Part shown: piece after piece, positions 52,861-62,358 of the stretch
How the letters are laid out: the number at the start of each line of letters is the position of its first letter
How positions within the stretch are numbered: the first letter of the stretch is position 1
Assembly: GCF_047126315.1 (NCBI RefSeq)
Contig: NZ_CP138953.1
Location: 682,001 to 746,000, forward strand
Direction of reading: 5' to 3'
Source: Shimia sp022448905
GTDB lineage: Bacteria > Pseudomonadota > Alphaproteobacteria > Rhodobacterales > Rhodobacteraceae
DNA length: 64,000 bases
Translations under genes and position numbers: made by a program
The notes under the pieces: generated by a model
What the model was told of the DNA's origin: nothing
The model's database searches: none
The model's input: the letters and a program-made list of their open reading frames with translations, nothing else

Positions 52861-54086
52861 GAGCGGTAATCTGCGTTAATGGTGATGTAGCCATGGGTCA
52901 GGTCACAGGTCCACATCGTGTCCTCAGCGTCTCCTAACCCTAGATCGACATGTACGACGATGTCTTGACGCTTCATGTACTTGGCGCCGTCTTCCTCATT
53001 GTAAGAGGGAGCCACCCAGCCGTTTTCAGCCACGAGCACATCGCCAAACCGAATGCTCAGCAAATCCCGATCCGCCGCAGCGCCGGATTTACCAATGGCC
53101 ATCACAACGCGGCCCCAGTTTGGATCTTCGCCAGCGATGGCGGTTTTGACGAGTGGGGAATTTGCGATGGCGGAGGCATGGATGCGGGCGTCCGACTTGG
53201 AAGCCGCCCCGGTCACTTTTACCGCGACAAACTTGGTCGCGCCTTCTCCGTCGCGAACCACTTGGTGCGCTAGATCTCGCATCACGTCATGCAACGCGGT
53301 TTTGAAGCCCTCAGAAGCGCTGGAGACTTCAACTTCTGACGCTCCTGTGGCGGCCACAAGCAGGGTATCAGACGTAGACGTATCGCTGTCGACGGTGATG
53401 GCATTGAAGGTGATTTCGTTGAGATCAGACACCAGTGTTTGAAGCTCCGCGCGGCTGATCTTGGCGTCGGTGAAGATGTAAACCAACATTGTCGCCATGT
53501 CGGGCGCGATCATGCCGGACCCTTTAGCGATGCCGGAGATATTGACCGTCTGGCCGCCGATTGTGACCGATTTGAATGCACCTTTGGCAAAGGTATCTGT
53601 CGTGCGAATGGCTTCGGCGACGTCCTCAATGCGGTTGTCCGAGAGACCGTTGTGCAAGTCGTCCAGCTTCGCGGTGATCCGGTCGTGCGGCAGTGGTTCG
53701 CCAATCACGCCGGTCGACGACGTGAACACCCGGTTTTCCGGCAGCCCAGTGCACGCAGCGACGGCCTGCGTCACAGCCCTGACCGAGCTTTCCCCATTGC
53801 TGCCTGTGAAAGCATTTGCGTTGCCGGCGTTTACTAGAATGGCTGCCCCTGCAGGATGATCTGAACCAATCTTGACTTGGCAATCCAACACTGCAGCGGA
53901 CCGCGTCGCAGATTTGGTGAAGACCCCGGCTACCACGCTTCCTGGTTGCAAAACAGCCAGCATGACGTCCTTGCGCCCGCTGTACTTCACTCCCGCTTCA
54001 ACAGCAGCGAAGGATGCGCCTTTGATTATAGGAAGGTCCGGGAACCGCTCGGGCGCCAGAGGAGACACATGTTCAATCTTGGCCAT
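52857..54086 (-). CDS. argJ: Glutamate N-acetyltransferase / amino-acid acetyltransferase
   Basis: Recycles the acetyl group in arginine synthesis and may also make N-acetylglutamate. 409 aa precursor that cuts itself before Thr199 in KGSGMIAPDMATML. GVFTKSATRSAAV, LVNAGNANAFTG and EDPNWGRVVMAIG are family motifs. It follows the parvulin gene directly (the gap is nil between 54086 and 54087) and leads into mutT. Confidence 0.97.
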   Translation of the reverse strand: MAKIEHVSPLAPERFPDLPIIKGASFAAVEAGVKYSGRKDVMLAVLQPGSVVAGVFTKSATRSAAVLDCQVKIGSDHPAGAAILVNAGNANAFTGSNGESSVRAVTQAVAACTGLPENRVFTSSTGVIGEPLPHDRITAKLDDLHNGLSDNRIEDVAEAIRTTDTFAKGAFKSVTIGGQTVNISGIAKGSGMIAPDMATMLVYIFTDAKISRAELQTLVSDLNEITFNAITVDSDTSTSDTLLVAATGASEVEVSSASEGFKTALHDVMRDLAHQVVRDGEGATKFVAVKVTGAASKSDARIHASAIANSPLVKTAIAGEDPNWGRVVMAIGKSGAAADRDLLSIRFGDVLVAENGWVAPSYNEEDGAKYMKRQDIVVHVDLGLGDAEDTMWTCDLTHGYITINADYRS

Positions 54087-54959
54087 TTACTGATCCTGCA
54101 CCGGGTTTGGGTTCAATAATTCGGTTTTTGCCAACACGTTCGGGTCAATTGCCTCTGCGCTGGCCCGATCCACGTCTGCCTCAGAAGCAGTCGTCGCGAT
54201 GAAGGCCTCTACCGCGCGACGCTGGGCATCGTTTTCGAGCTCGGTTCGTGCGTCCTCAAAAGAAGGAGCGAGTGATTTGCGAGCGTCGTTCAACAGGATC
54301 AGATGCCAGCCAAATTGGGTTTGCACAGGCGCAGAGATTTCGCCGACAGCGAGGCCCATCACAGAGTCTTCAAAGGGTTTGACCATTTGCCCCATCCCGA
54401 ACCAGCCAAGGCTTCCGCCGGAGGCGCCAGACGGTCCGGTGGATTTGGCCATCGCGGTCTCGGCAAAGTCAGCGCCGTCGGTCAGGTCTTTGCGGATCGC
54501 CTTTGCCTCTTCTTCAGTGGCAACAAGAATGTGGCTTGCGTTGAACTCGTCTTCGCCGACAAAGCCTTGGTATTTGTCGTCGTAGGCGGCGCGCAACTCG
54601 TCTTCGCTCAGTTCGTTCTGCAGCACAAAACCTTCAAGCGCTTCGGCAGCCAGGAGGGTGCGGCGTTCGTTGTTCAGCGCAATCTCAACGCGCTGGGGAA
54701 TGGCTTCGCCCAGGCTTTGGGCGAGCGCGGTTTGCTGCACAAGCTGATCCAGGATGCTGTTGAACAGGACATCACTTGGAATTGATTGATACTGCTCAGG
54801 CAAACCCGCGCGCACCGAGATCATTTCCCCAAGTGTGATGACTTCCCCGTTTACGGAGGCAACAACGGTGTCAAGCGACGGCGCATCCTCGGCAAAGGCA
54901 GGCAGCGCACCGTAAAAAGCAATCACGCCGGCACGCAAAAAATTGAGGTGTTTTGACAT
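54087..54959 (-). CDS. Exported parvulin-type peptidyl-prolyl isomerase
   Basis: 290-aa periplasmic folding factor. A signal peptide (FLRAGVIAFYGALPAFA) is followed by a SurA-like N-region, then a parvulin domain at about 135-230 with ASHILVATEEEAKAI, GGSLGWFGMGQMVKPFE and VQTQFGWHLILL. ATG 54959 has AAGGAC upstream. It is divergent from secA, so export and folding genes are back to back. Confidence 0.92.
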   Translation of the reverse strand: MSKHLNFLRAGVIAFYGALPAFAEDAPSLDTVVASVNGEVITLGEMISVRAGLPEQYQSIPSDVLFNSILDQLVQQTALAQSLGEAIPQRVEIALNNERRTLLAAEALEGFVLQNELSEDELRAAYDDKYQGFVGEDEFNASHILVATEEEAKAIRKDLTDGADFAETAMAKSTGPSGASGGSLGWFGMGQMVKPFEDSVMGLAVGEISAPVQTQFGWHLILLNDARKSLAPSFEDARTELENDAQRRAVEAFIATTASEADVDRASAEAIDPNVLAKTELLNPNPVQDQ

Positions 54960-55130
54960 CGTTTTGTCCTTGGCTTGTGCCGCGTGGGTTGGCGGCGTTG
55001 ACACTGTTCCTGACGCCCCTTACATCGCTTTGTGTTCAAGGCAAACAGGCTGTTTCCCCGTTTCTAGGAGCACAGAGCCGGGACAGCAAGAATTAGCCAC
55101 GCACGAAAGCGTCAACGAAGGACAAGTTAC

Positions 55131-57842
55131 ATGCTCGGTTTCGGAAAACTCGCCAAAAAAGTGTTTGGCACGCCAAACGATCGCAAGGTCAAGGCGACGC
55201 GACCGATCGTAGAAAAGATCAACGCGCTTGAAGCAGAATTTGAGAAGCTGACAGACGAGGGCATCAAGGACAAAACCAAAGAACTGTCCGAGCGTGCGAA
55301 AGGTGGCGGGTCCCTTGATGCACTTTTGCCCGAAGCCTTTGCCAACTGTCGTGAAGCCGCAAAACGTGCCTTGGGTCTGCGGGCCTTTGACGTGCAGTTG
55401 ATGGGCGGCATTTTCCTGCACCAGGGCAACATCTCGGAAATGAAGACGGGTGAAGGTAAAACCCTTGTGGCGACCTTCCCAGCCTATCTGAACGCGCTCA
55501 CCGGCAAGGGCGTGCACGTTGTGACCGTGAACGATTATCTGGCAAAACGTGACGCGGAATGGATGAGCAACGTTTTTGGCGCTTTGGGCATGACCACTGG
55601 CGTTGTGTACCCGCAGCAGCCAGAGGACGAGAAACGCGCAGCGTATGCCTGTGACGTGACTTACGCGACCAACAATGAGCTAGGTTTCGACTATCTGCGT
55701 GACAACATGAAAGGCGAGCTCGCCGACATGTCCCAGCGCAACCACCATTTCGCGATTGTGGACGAAGTCGACAGTATCTTGATCGACGAAGCACGGACGC
55801 CATTGATCATTTCCGGTCCCTCGCAGGACCGTACGGAAATGTACATCGCGATCGACAAACTGATCCCGGATTTGCAGGACGATCACTACACGGTGGATGA
55901 GAAGTCCAAAAATGTGACCTTTACGGATGACGGTAACGAGTTCCTTGAACAGCACCTGCATGCGCGCGGGCTGCTGCCGGAAGGTCAGAGCCTCTATGAT
56001 CCGGAAAGCACAACCATCGTGCACCACGTGAACCAGGGTTTGCGGGCGCATAAGCTGTTCACCAAGGACAAAGACTACATTGTCCGGGACGCGCAGGTTG
56101 TGCTGATCGACGAGTTCACCGGCCGCATGATGGCGGGCCGTCGTTTGTCCGAAGGCCTGCATCAGGCGATTGAAGCCAAAGAAGGCTGCGATATTCAGCC
56201 TGAAAACGTGACCCTGGCGCAGGTGACCTTCCAGAACTACTTCCGTCTATATGACAAACTGGGTGGCATGACCGGTACCGCGGCCACGGAAGCTGAAGAA
56301 TTCCAGGAAATCTATGGCCTCGGCGTGGTCGAAGTGCCAACCAACCGCGGTGTGGCGCGTGTGGACGAAGACGATGCAGTGTATCGCACTGCGCGTGAAA
56401 AGTTTGATGCAATTGTCGAGACGATCAAAGAAGCCCATGAAAAAGGGCAGCCGATCCTTGTTGGCACAACATCGATTGAGAAGTCCGAATTTCTGTCTGG
56501 CTTGCTTGAGAAAGCGGGCGTGAAGCACAACGTTCTGAACGCGCGTCAGCACGAGCAGGAAGCGCAGATTGTTGCGGACGCCGGTAAACTTGGCGCAGTG
56601 ACCATAGCGACCAACATGGCGGGCCGAGGTACCGATATTAAGCTGGGCGGCAACGTCGAGTTCAAAGTGCTGGAAGCAATTGCCGCAAACCCCGACGGTG
56701 ATCACGAGAAAATTCGTGCGGATATCGAAGCAGCACATAAAGGTGATGAGCAGGCGGTCAAAGACTCCGGTGGTCTTTTTGTTCTGGCAACCGAACGCCA
56801 TGAAAGCCGCCGGATCGACAACCAGCTGCGCGGTCGTTCAGGCCGTCAGGGGGACCCTGGACGGTCGTCTTTCTTCCTGAGCTTGGAAGATGACCTGATG
56901 CGCATCTTTGGCTCTGACCGACTGGACAAGGTTTTGTCTTCTCTCGGTATGAAAGAGGGCGAAGCGATTGTGCACCCGTGGGTGAACAAATCTCTGGAAC
57001 GCGCCCAGGCCAAAGTGGAAGGCCGCAACTTTGACATTCGTAAGCAGCTTCTGAAGTTTGACGACGTGATGAACGATCAGCGGAAGGTGGTATTCTCTCA
57101 GCGTCGTGAAATCATGGAAGCGGCCGACCTGTCCGAGATTGTGCAGGACATGCGTCACGAAGTGATCGGCGACATGGTGGAGCAGTATTTGCCACCTAAA
57201 ACCTACGCGGATCAGTGGGACACAGAAGGGCTTTACGCGTCTTCAATTGAGCACCTTGGCGTGGACGTGCCTGTGATCGAATGGGCGGCTGAGGAAGGTG
57301 TGGATGATGACAACATCCGCGAGCGTCTAGAAGATGCGGCGGACCAGATGATGGCAGCCAAGGCCACCAACTTCGGGCCGGACGCCATGCGTATGATTGA
57401 GAAGCAAATCTTGCTTCAGACGATTGATACTAAGTGGCGTGAGCACCTTTTGACGCTGGAGCACCTGCGGTCTGTTGTTGGCTTCCGTGGTTATGCGCAA
57501 CGTGATCCCCTCAATGAGTACAAGAATGAAGCGTTCCAGTTGTTTGAAAGCATGCTCGACAGCCTGCGTGAAGATGTGACCACAACCCTGTCACGTGTGC
57601 GGCCTATTTCCGAGGAAGAGCAACAGCAGTTGCAGCAAGAGATGGTGATGCGTCAGCAGGCTTTGATGGCTCAGGCTCAGGCGGGCTCCACACCGGCGCA
57701 GGCCGCGCCAGAGCCAGCAGGCGAGGCGCTGGCGGGCTTTGATGAAAATGATCCGTCGACTTGGGGAAACCCTGGCCGGAACGAAGCGTGTCCGTGCGGA
57801 TCTGGTAAAAAATTCAAACATTGCCACGGTCGACTGGCCTGA
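55131..57842 (+). CDS. secA: Preprotein translocase ATPase SecA
   Basis: Motor of the Sec pathway. 903 aa. MKTGEGKT (104-111) is Walker A, VDEVDSILIDEARTPLIISG is the DEAD-box region, and ATNMAGRGTDI and RGRSGRQGDPG are helicase motifs. The C-terminal zinc finger is CPCGSGKKFKHCH (Cys887, Cys889, Cys898, His899), used with SecB. ATG 55131 with AAGGA upstream. A terminator follows. Confidence 0.98.
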   Translation: MLGFGKLAKKVFGTPNDRKVKATRPIVEKINALEAEFEKLTDEGIKDKTKELSERAKGGGSLDALLPEAFANCREAAKRALGLRAFDVQLMGGIFLHQGNISEMKTGEGKTLVATFPAYLNALTGKGVHVVTVNDYLAKRDAEWMSNVFGALGMTTGVVYPQQPEDEKRAAYACDVTYATNNELGFDYLRDNMKGELADMSQRNHHFAIVDEVDSILIDEARTPLIISGPSQDRTEMYIAIDKLIPDLQDDHYTVDEKSKNVTFTDDGNEFLEQHLHARGLLPEGQSLYDPESTTIVHHVNQGLRAHKLFTKDKDYIVRDAQVVLIDEFTGRMMAGRRLSEGLHQAIEAKEGCDIQPENVTLAQVTFQNYFRLYDKLGGMTGTAATEAEEFQEIYGLGVVEVPTNRGVARVDEDDAVYRTAREKFDAIVETIKEAHEKGQPILVGTTSIEKSEFLSGLLEKAGVKHNVLNARQHEQEAQIVADAGKLGAVTIATNMAGRGTDIKLGGNVEFKVLEAIAANPDGDHEKIRADIEAAHKGDEQAVKDSGGLFVLATERHESRRIDNQLRGRSGRQGDPGRSSFFLSLEDDLMRIFGSDRLDKVLSSLGMKEGEAIVHPWVNKSLERAQAKVEGRNFDIRKQLLKFDDVMNDQRKVVFSQRREIMEAADLSEIVQDMRHEVIGDMVEQYLPPKTYADQWDTEGLYASSIEHLGVDVPVIEWAAEEGVDDDNIRERLEDAADQMMAAKATNFGPDAMRMIEKQILLQTIDTKWREHLLTLEHLRSVVGFRGYAQRDPLNEYKNEAFQLFESMLDSLREDVTTTLSRVRPISEEEQQQLQQEMVMRQQALMAQAQAGSTPAQAAPEPAGEALAGFDENDPSTWGNPGRNEACPCGSGKKFKHCHGRLA

Positions 57843-57871
57843 TCTGCGCTAAAAACCGACAGACAAAGATC

Positions 57872-57899
57872 AAAAGGGTGCCTTATGGGCGCCCTTTTT
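57872..57899 (+). terminator. Intrinsic terminator of secA
   Basis: AAAAGGGTGCC (57872-57882) pairs with GGCGCCCTTTT (57888-57898) with one G-T pair over a short loop; five T end the stem. The next gene begins 45 nt on with its own ribosome site. Confidence 0.85.
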
Positions 57900-57944
57900 G
57901 TTTGGGAACTTGCCGCAAGAGCAGTAGCCAAAACAGGAGCAATC

Positions 57945-58895
57945 ATGCCCATTCTGAAACATGCTTACCGCCGGTATGCGTTGTCCTTTGCCACCGTGTC
58001 GATGGCTATGTGTATTGGCTTTGCAATGCAGACGTCGGAAGCCGCTGTGTTGGTGCATGATGAAGCAGTCGAAGGTTCCAAGCCGACCTCGGCAATTCCA
58101 CTCCCGCAGGACCTTGTTGCGCCTCAAATGCTAGGTACAGCTTCATTGCCAAGTTTGCCGAGTGACCACGGGCATGGAGGTGATCTGTTGCTGGAGCCGG
58201 TGTTGCTAGCAGTGGCGGACGACATCCCCGTTGGCATTTTGCCAACGGAAGAAAGTCCGCCCCGGTTAGGCTGTGCGCCGCTCATGTCGGCAGAGCCAGC
58301 GGCTGGGGCCTTGATTGATGTGCGTTTGAATGCGCCTTGCCATGCGGGCGATACGGTCATGTTTATGCATGAGAATCTGATGTTCCACATGCTGTTGCCT
58401 CAGGAAGGTGCATTGAAAGTGTTGATCCCGGCGTTGGACGAGGCCGCGGAGGTGAGTGCGTCTTTTGCAAATGGTGATACGGCGCAAGCCACAACTGTCG
58501 TGGACAGTCTGGCCTTCTATGACCGTGTGGTCATTTCCTGGATGGGGCAAGGCGGCGCCGAGCTTCACGCCAGAGAATTTGGTGCCGCATACGGGGAGGT
58601 TGGACATGTCTGGCGGGAGCACCCGCGCGATGTTGGTGCGTTAGCCGGCGGCAAAGGTGGCTTCCTTGTGTCTTTGGGAAATTCGGACCTGTCGGTTGCC
58701 AGACAGGCGGAAGTGTATACCTTCCCAACAGGCATCTCGAGCCAAGTTGGCGATGTCAAAGTGAGTGTTGAGGCCGAGGTGACGGAGGCCAATTGCGGTA
58801 AGCCCTTGAAAGTGCAAATGCCGGATTGCTCGGCGGTTGGTGAATTTCTGGTGTTGAAAAACCTCGTGGAAGACCTGACAATCGCGCAAAATTAA
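57945..58895 (+). CDS. Exported protein of unknown function downstream of secA
   Basis: 316 aa. A signal peptide or anchor lies at about 12-34 (ALSFATVSMAMCIGFAMQ, then SEA). The middle has a proline-rich part (PRLGCAPLMSAEPAAG) and three further cysteines (NAPCHAG, EANCGKP, MPDCSAV), which could form disulfides. VDVRLNAPC-like and VMFMHENLMFHMLLP strands look like a beta-rich domain. AGGAG precedes the ATG. It is followed after 21 nt by the PstS-like/OmpA fusion, so the two probably form an operon. I do not recognise a family. Confidence 0.75.
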   Translation: MPILKHAYRRYALSFATVSMAMCIGFAMQTSEAAVLVHDEAVEGSKPTSAIPLPQDLVAPQMLGTASLPSLPSDHGHGGDLLLEPVLLAVADDIPVGILPTEESPPRLGCAPLMSAEPAAGALIDVRLNAPCHAGDTVMFMHENLMFHMLLPQEGALKVLIPALDEAAEVSASFANGDTAQATTVVDSLAFYDRVVISWMGQGGAELHAREFGAAYGEVGHVWREHPRDVGALAGGKGGFLVSLGNSDLSVARQAEVYTFPTGISSQVGDVKVSVEAEVTEANCGKPLKVQMPDCSAVGEFLVLKNLVEDLTIAQN

Positions 58896-58916
58896 GCTGG
58901 CGGTCAGGACATCATC

Positions 58917-60476
58917 ATGATGCAATTTCGTGCGGCGGTTTGCCCCGCACTTTTCTTTTTGGTTGGGGTATCCTCGAGCCTGGCGCAGGACGTGTTGTTG
59001 AAATCGCACGACGGCGAGGTCGAGATTTCGGGCACTTTGTTGGGCTTTGATGGCGAGTTCTACCGCGTGGAGACTGTCTATGGTGAACTGACCGTGGACG
59101 GCTCCGGGGTGTGGTGTGAGGGGCCGGGATGCCCCAATCTTATCAACTATGTAGCCGAAGTGGCGATTTCCGGATCATCCACCATGGCTGAGGTGTTGAT
59201 GCCTGCGTTGCTTGAGGCTTTTGCGCTCAACGAGGGCTATGTTGTGACCCGTGAGAGCGAGTCGGTGCATCGGTTCACCTATCACCTGAGCGAACCAGAC
59301 ACGCAGCAACGCTTGGCGACCTTTGACTTCCTTGCCAGCAATGCGGATGAAGGGTTTGCAGACCTCCTGGCCGATGAGGCTGACATCGCCATGTCGCTGC
59401 GGGAAATTCGCCCACGGGAGGCGCAATTGGGCTATGAGGCCGGTTTGGGGGACATGGAGGATGCCAATCGCAGCCGTGTTCTGGCGCTTGATGGGATGGT
59501 CCCAGTGGTGGCGGTTGGAAACCCAGTGTCATCTCTGTCGCTCAACCAGTTAGCGCATGTTTTTGCAGGGAAAATCTCCAATTGGAATGACCTTGGCGGA
59601 CCGGATGCGCCGATCACCTTGCATCTTCTGACAGCCCAATCTGGGTTTGCGCAGGCGGTGGAGGATCAATTGATGGAACCTTCCAAGATGTCACTGGCAG
59701 ACGGAGTTGTGCGGCATGATCGGAACCTCGCGATGGTAAGTGCGGTGGAGCGGGATCCGTTTGCGATTGGCATCGCGTCTTATGCGGAGACGGGAAACAC
59801 CAAACATCTGACGTTGACCGGCCAGTGTGGGTTCTCGTTGGCAGCGTCCCGGCGCACGATCAAGACAGAGGATTATCCGATTAACGCCCCGATGTTCTTG
59901 TACTTTCCAGCGCGACGGTTGCCAAAACTGGCGCGGGATTTCCTGAGTTATACACGGAGCCCGTCGGCGCAGATTGTCATTCGGCGAGCGGGGTTTGTAG
60001 ATCAGACCGCGGAAGAGATCGCGATCAACCATCAAGGGGATCGGTTTGCCAATGCGATAGCCTCTGCTGGCAAAGAGGTGTCGTTGGACGCAATTCAGGG
60101 CATGGTAGGCACGCTGTCGGGTATGAAAAGGCTGTCCACATCCTTCCGATTTCAGACCGGATCGACCAAGTTGGATGCGCAATCGCGATCTAACGTTCAG
60201 CAGCTGGCACGGGCGCTTGAGGCGGGGAGGTATGACGCCAGAAGTCTTTATTTTGTTGGGTTTTCTGACGGTGAGGGGCCGGCGACGGGGAACCTGCAGA
60301 TTGCCGAGAAACGCGCCAATGTGGTGAAGGAGGCTGTTCTGTCTGCAGCGGAAACTGCAAACCCGGATCGGATTGATCTGCAAGTGCATGCGTTTGGTGA
60401 GGCGATGCCGATGGCCTGTGATGACAGCGCCTGGGGACGGCAGGTGAATCGGCGGGTCGAGGTGTGGGTTAAGTGA
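58917..60476 (+). CDS. PstS-like substrate-binding domain fused to an OmpA-type domain
   Basis: 519 aa, exported (FFLVGVSSSLAQ signal). After a short N-region, EVAISGSSTMAEVLMPALLEAF (about residues 80-102) starts a phosphate-binding-protein-like domain (GSST is the phosphate loop type) with VFAGKISNWNDLGG, a PstS hallmark. From about residue 400 there is an OmpA-like peptidoglycan-binding domain (FRFQTGSTKLDAQSRSNVQQL, FVGFSDGEGPATGNLQIAEKRA, NRRVEVW). This ties a solute sensor or binder to the cell wall. A second ATG lies at 58920. It converges on radC with 1 nt between stops. Confidence 0.85.
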   Translation: MMQFRAAVCPALFFLVGVSSSLAQDVLLKSHDGEVEISGTLLGFDGEFYRVETVYGELTVDGSGVWCEGPGCPNLINYVAEVAISGSSTMAEVLMPALLEAFALNEGYVVTRESESVHRFTYHLSEPDTQQRLATFDFLASNADEGFADLLADEADIAMSLREIRPREAQLGYEAGLGDMEDANRSRVLALDGMVPVVAVGNPVSSLSLNQLAHVFAGKISNWNDLGGPDAPITLHLLTAQSGFAQAVEDQLMEPSKMSLADGVVRHDRNLAMVSAVERDPFAIGIASYAETGNTKHLTLTGQCGFSLAASRRTIKTEDYPINAPMFLYFPARRLPKLARDFLSYTRSPSAQIVIRRAGFVDQTAEEIAINHQGDRFANAIASAGKEVSLDAIQGMVGTLSGMKRLSTSFRFQTGSTKLDAQSRSNVQQLARALEAGRYDARSLYFVGFSDGEGPATGNLQIAEKRANVVKEAVLSAAETANPDRIDLQVHAFGEAMPMACDDSAWGRQVNRRVEVWVK

Positions 60477-60477
60477 C

Positions 60478-61239
60478 CTAAAAAAGGCCTTCGCTGCGGA
60501 AGCTGAGTTCCTGAGATTTCCCAATGATTATATGGTCATGCAGGGTCAGGCAGAGTGCCTGACAGGCCTGATTGATCTGCTGGGTCATAGTGATGTCAGC
60601 CTCAGATGGTGTCGGATCACCGGACGGGTGATTGTGGACCAGAATCAAGGCGCTGGCGTTGAGTTCCAGGGCGCGTTTGGCCACTTCTCGGGGGTAGACT
60701 GGGACGTGGTTTACGGTGCCTCGGGCCTGGGCTTCGTCGGCTATGAGCGTGTTTTTTGTGTCTAAAAACAACACTCTAAACTGTTCGGTGTCGCGATGCG
60801 CCATGGTAGTGTGGCAATAGTCCAGCAGCGCCTGCCAATCCGACAGCACACGGCGATGCATCACGCGGGCGCGGGCGAGGCGGTGGGCGGCGGCTTCGAC
60901 CACTTTGAGCTCACAGATGACCGCGTCACCGACGCCTTTGACCTCAGTTAGTCGGGCTGTCGGGGCGCTCACCACACCATTAAAATCTCCAAATATTTCA
61001 AGGAGTTTGTGGGCAATCGGTTTTACATCTTGGCGCGGTATGGCGCGGAAGAGCAGGAGTTCCAGCAGCTCGTAATCCGGCAAAGCTTGCGCGCCGCCAG
61101 ACAGGAAACGCGTGCGGAGGCGTTTGCGATGGTCAGCCACATAAGAGGGCAGTTTGCCGGACGGTAGCGGCGCGACAGGGGCTTCATCCGCTTCAAAAAG
61201 CGGGAGCGGCCTTTGCACAAAGTCACGCGGCTTGGACAT
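60478..61239 (-). CDS. radC: RadC family JAB1/MPN-domain protein
   Basis: 253 aa. A helix-hairpin-helix-like part (LTEVKGVGDAVICELKVVEA) is followed by the JAMM metal site His202-x-His204...Asp215 in LVHNHPSGDPTPSEAD. Named for DNA repair, but its role is unsettled; the MPN fold suggests a metal-dependent hydrolase. The paired 11-bp repeats at 61306-61327 lie 67 nt upstream. Confidence 0.93.
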   Translation of the reverse strand: MSKPRDFVQRPLPLFEADEAPVAPLPSGKLPSYVADHRKRLRTRFLSGGAQALPDYELLELLLFRAIPRQDVKPIAHKLLEIFGDFNGVVSAPTARLTEVKGVGDAVICELKVVEAAAHRLARARVMHRRVLSDWQALLDYCHTTMAHRDTEQFRVLFLDTKNTLIADEAQARGTVNHVPVYPREVAKRALELNASALILVHNHPSGDPTPSEADITMTQQINQACQALCLTLHDHIIIGKSQELSFRSEGLF

Positions 61240-61305
61240 GTCTTAAGAATGTTCAAACAGGTTAAATCAAAGGTTAATAGCACCTAAGATTGGCCGGTTT
61301 GGGAC

Positions 61306-61327
61306 GTCGGTATGACGTCGGTATCGC
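61306..61327 (-). repeat. Two tandem 11-bp repeats (ATACCGAC type), minus strand
   Basis: Read on the minus strand: GCGATACCGAC (61327-61317) then GTCATACCGAC (61316-61306). Same core and period as at 20265-20297 and 33417-33438, again upstream of a gene in its own direction, here radC (start 61239). Confidence 0.65.
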
Positions 61328-61441
61328 GACTGTTTTGCGGAGGTGCGGGTTTTGTTAACTTTTGCGACCAGAAACGCGGTTGTGGTGGCCTCTGGAACCT
61401 GAGAGTGTGACGCCAACAATAATGAGTTTTTGGCAGGATAG

Positions 61442-62284
61442 ATGATGAAACGTTTTTTGATGCCCCTTTTGGCCGGTGTGGTTTTGGCCGGTGCTGCGCA
61501 GGCGCAGACCCTTGACCGGATCAAAGAGACCGGATTGCTGAAATTGGGCTATCGTTTGGATGCGGCGCCGCTGTCGTTTCAGACAGAAGAAGGTGGCCCG
61601 GCCGGATATACGCCAATGGTCTGTGCGGAGTTGGCGCAGGGTATCTTGAACACCATCCAGATTCCGAACCTGGACGTCGAATTTATACCTGTGGGCATGC
61701 AGGACCAATTTGAGAAAGTGGCAGCAGGAGAAATTGATCTTCTGTGTGGTGCGTCAACCATCACCTTGGGCCGACGTGAGCTTGTCGATTTCTCTATTCC
61801 GACCTTTGCCGATGGCACCACAGTGATGTTGCCGATCAACGGGTCTGACAGCTTTGCTGATTTGGCGGGCAAAAAGCTTGGCGTACGTCGTGACAGCACA
61901 ACTGAGACGGCCTTGAACAACACATTGGCCTCCACCGCGACTTTTGCCGAGGTGGTGCGGTTCAACGACCATGGCGCGGCAATGACTGCGATGGAGAATG
62001 GTGAGATTGATGCCTATTTTGGCGATCAGGCCATTTTGGCTGGGCTGTGGATCACCAGCCCGCAGCGTGACAACATCAAGGTCAGCAATAACCTACTGAC
62101 AGTTGAGAAACACGGATTGGCAATGGCACGAGGTGACACGGAGTTTCGCCTGATGATCGACCGGCTGCTGTCCAGTATGTATGCGCGCGGCATCATGCAG
62201 ACAATCTTCCAACAGACGTTGCCCGGCGTGCAGCCAGGTGACATTCACCGGGCCGTCTTCACTATGGCGCCGATTATTGAGTAG
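61442..62284 (+). CDS. Amino-acid ABC transporter substrate-binding protein
   Basis: 280-aa periplasmic binding protein of family 3. The signal peptide is FLMPLLAGVVLAGAAQAQ. TGLLKLGYRLDAAPLSFQ and GEIDLLCGASTITLGRRELVDFSIPTF are typical; YFGDQAILAGLW lies near 190. ATG 61442 or 61445 (AGGA suits the second). No permease or ATPase adjoins it. Ligand unknown; glutamate/aspartate-type is plausible. Confidence 0.92.
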   Translation: MMKRFLMPLLAGVVLAGAAQAQTLDRIKETGLLKLGYRLDAAPLSFQTEEGGPAGYTPMVCAELAQGILNTIQIPNLDVEFIPVGMQDQFEKVAAGEIDLLCGASTITLGRRELVDFSIPTFADGTTVMLPINGSDSFADLAGKKLGVRRDSTTETALNNTLASTATFAEVVRFNDHGAAMTAMENGEIDAYFGDQAILAGLWITSPQRDNIKVSNNLLTVEKHGLAMARGDTEFRLMIDRLLSSMYARGIMQTIFQQTLPGVQPGDIHRAVFTMAPIIE

Positions 62285-62306
62285 GCTTCGGACGAGTTAA
62301 AAAAGC

Positions 62307-62335
62307 AAAGAGCGCCATAATTTGGCGCTCTTTTT
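62307..62335 (+). terminator. Intrinsic terminator
   Basis: AAAGAGCGCCA (62307-62317) pairs perfectly with TGGCGCTCTTT (62323-62333); the T-tract continues to 62335. It ends the binding-protein gene and can serve dnaJ on the opposite strand (stop at 62359), where A-rich sequence on the plus strand gives T's. Confidence 0.92.
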
Positions 62336-62358
62336 GATTTGAAGGATGGGTTATCAAC

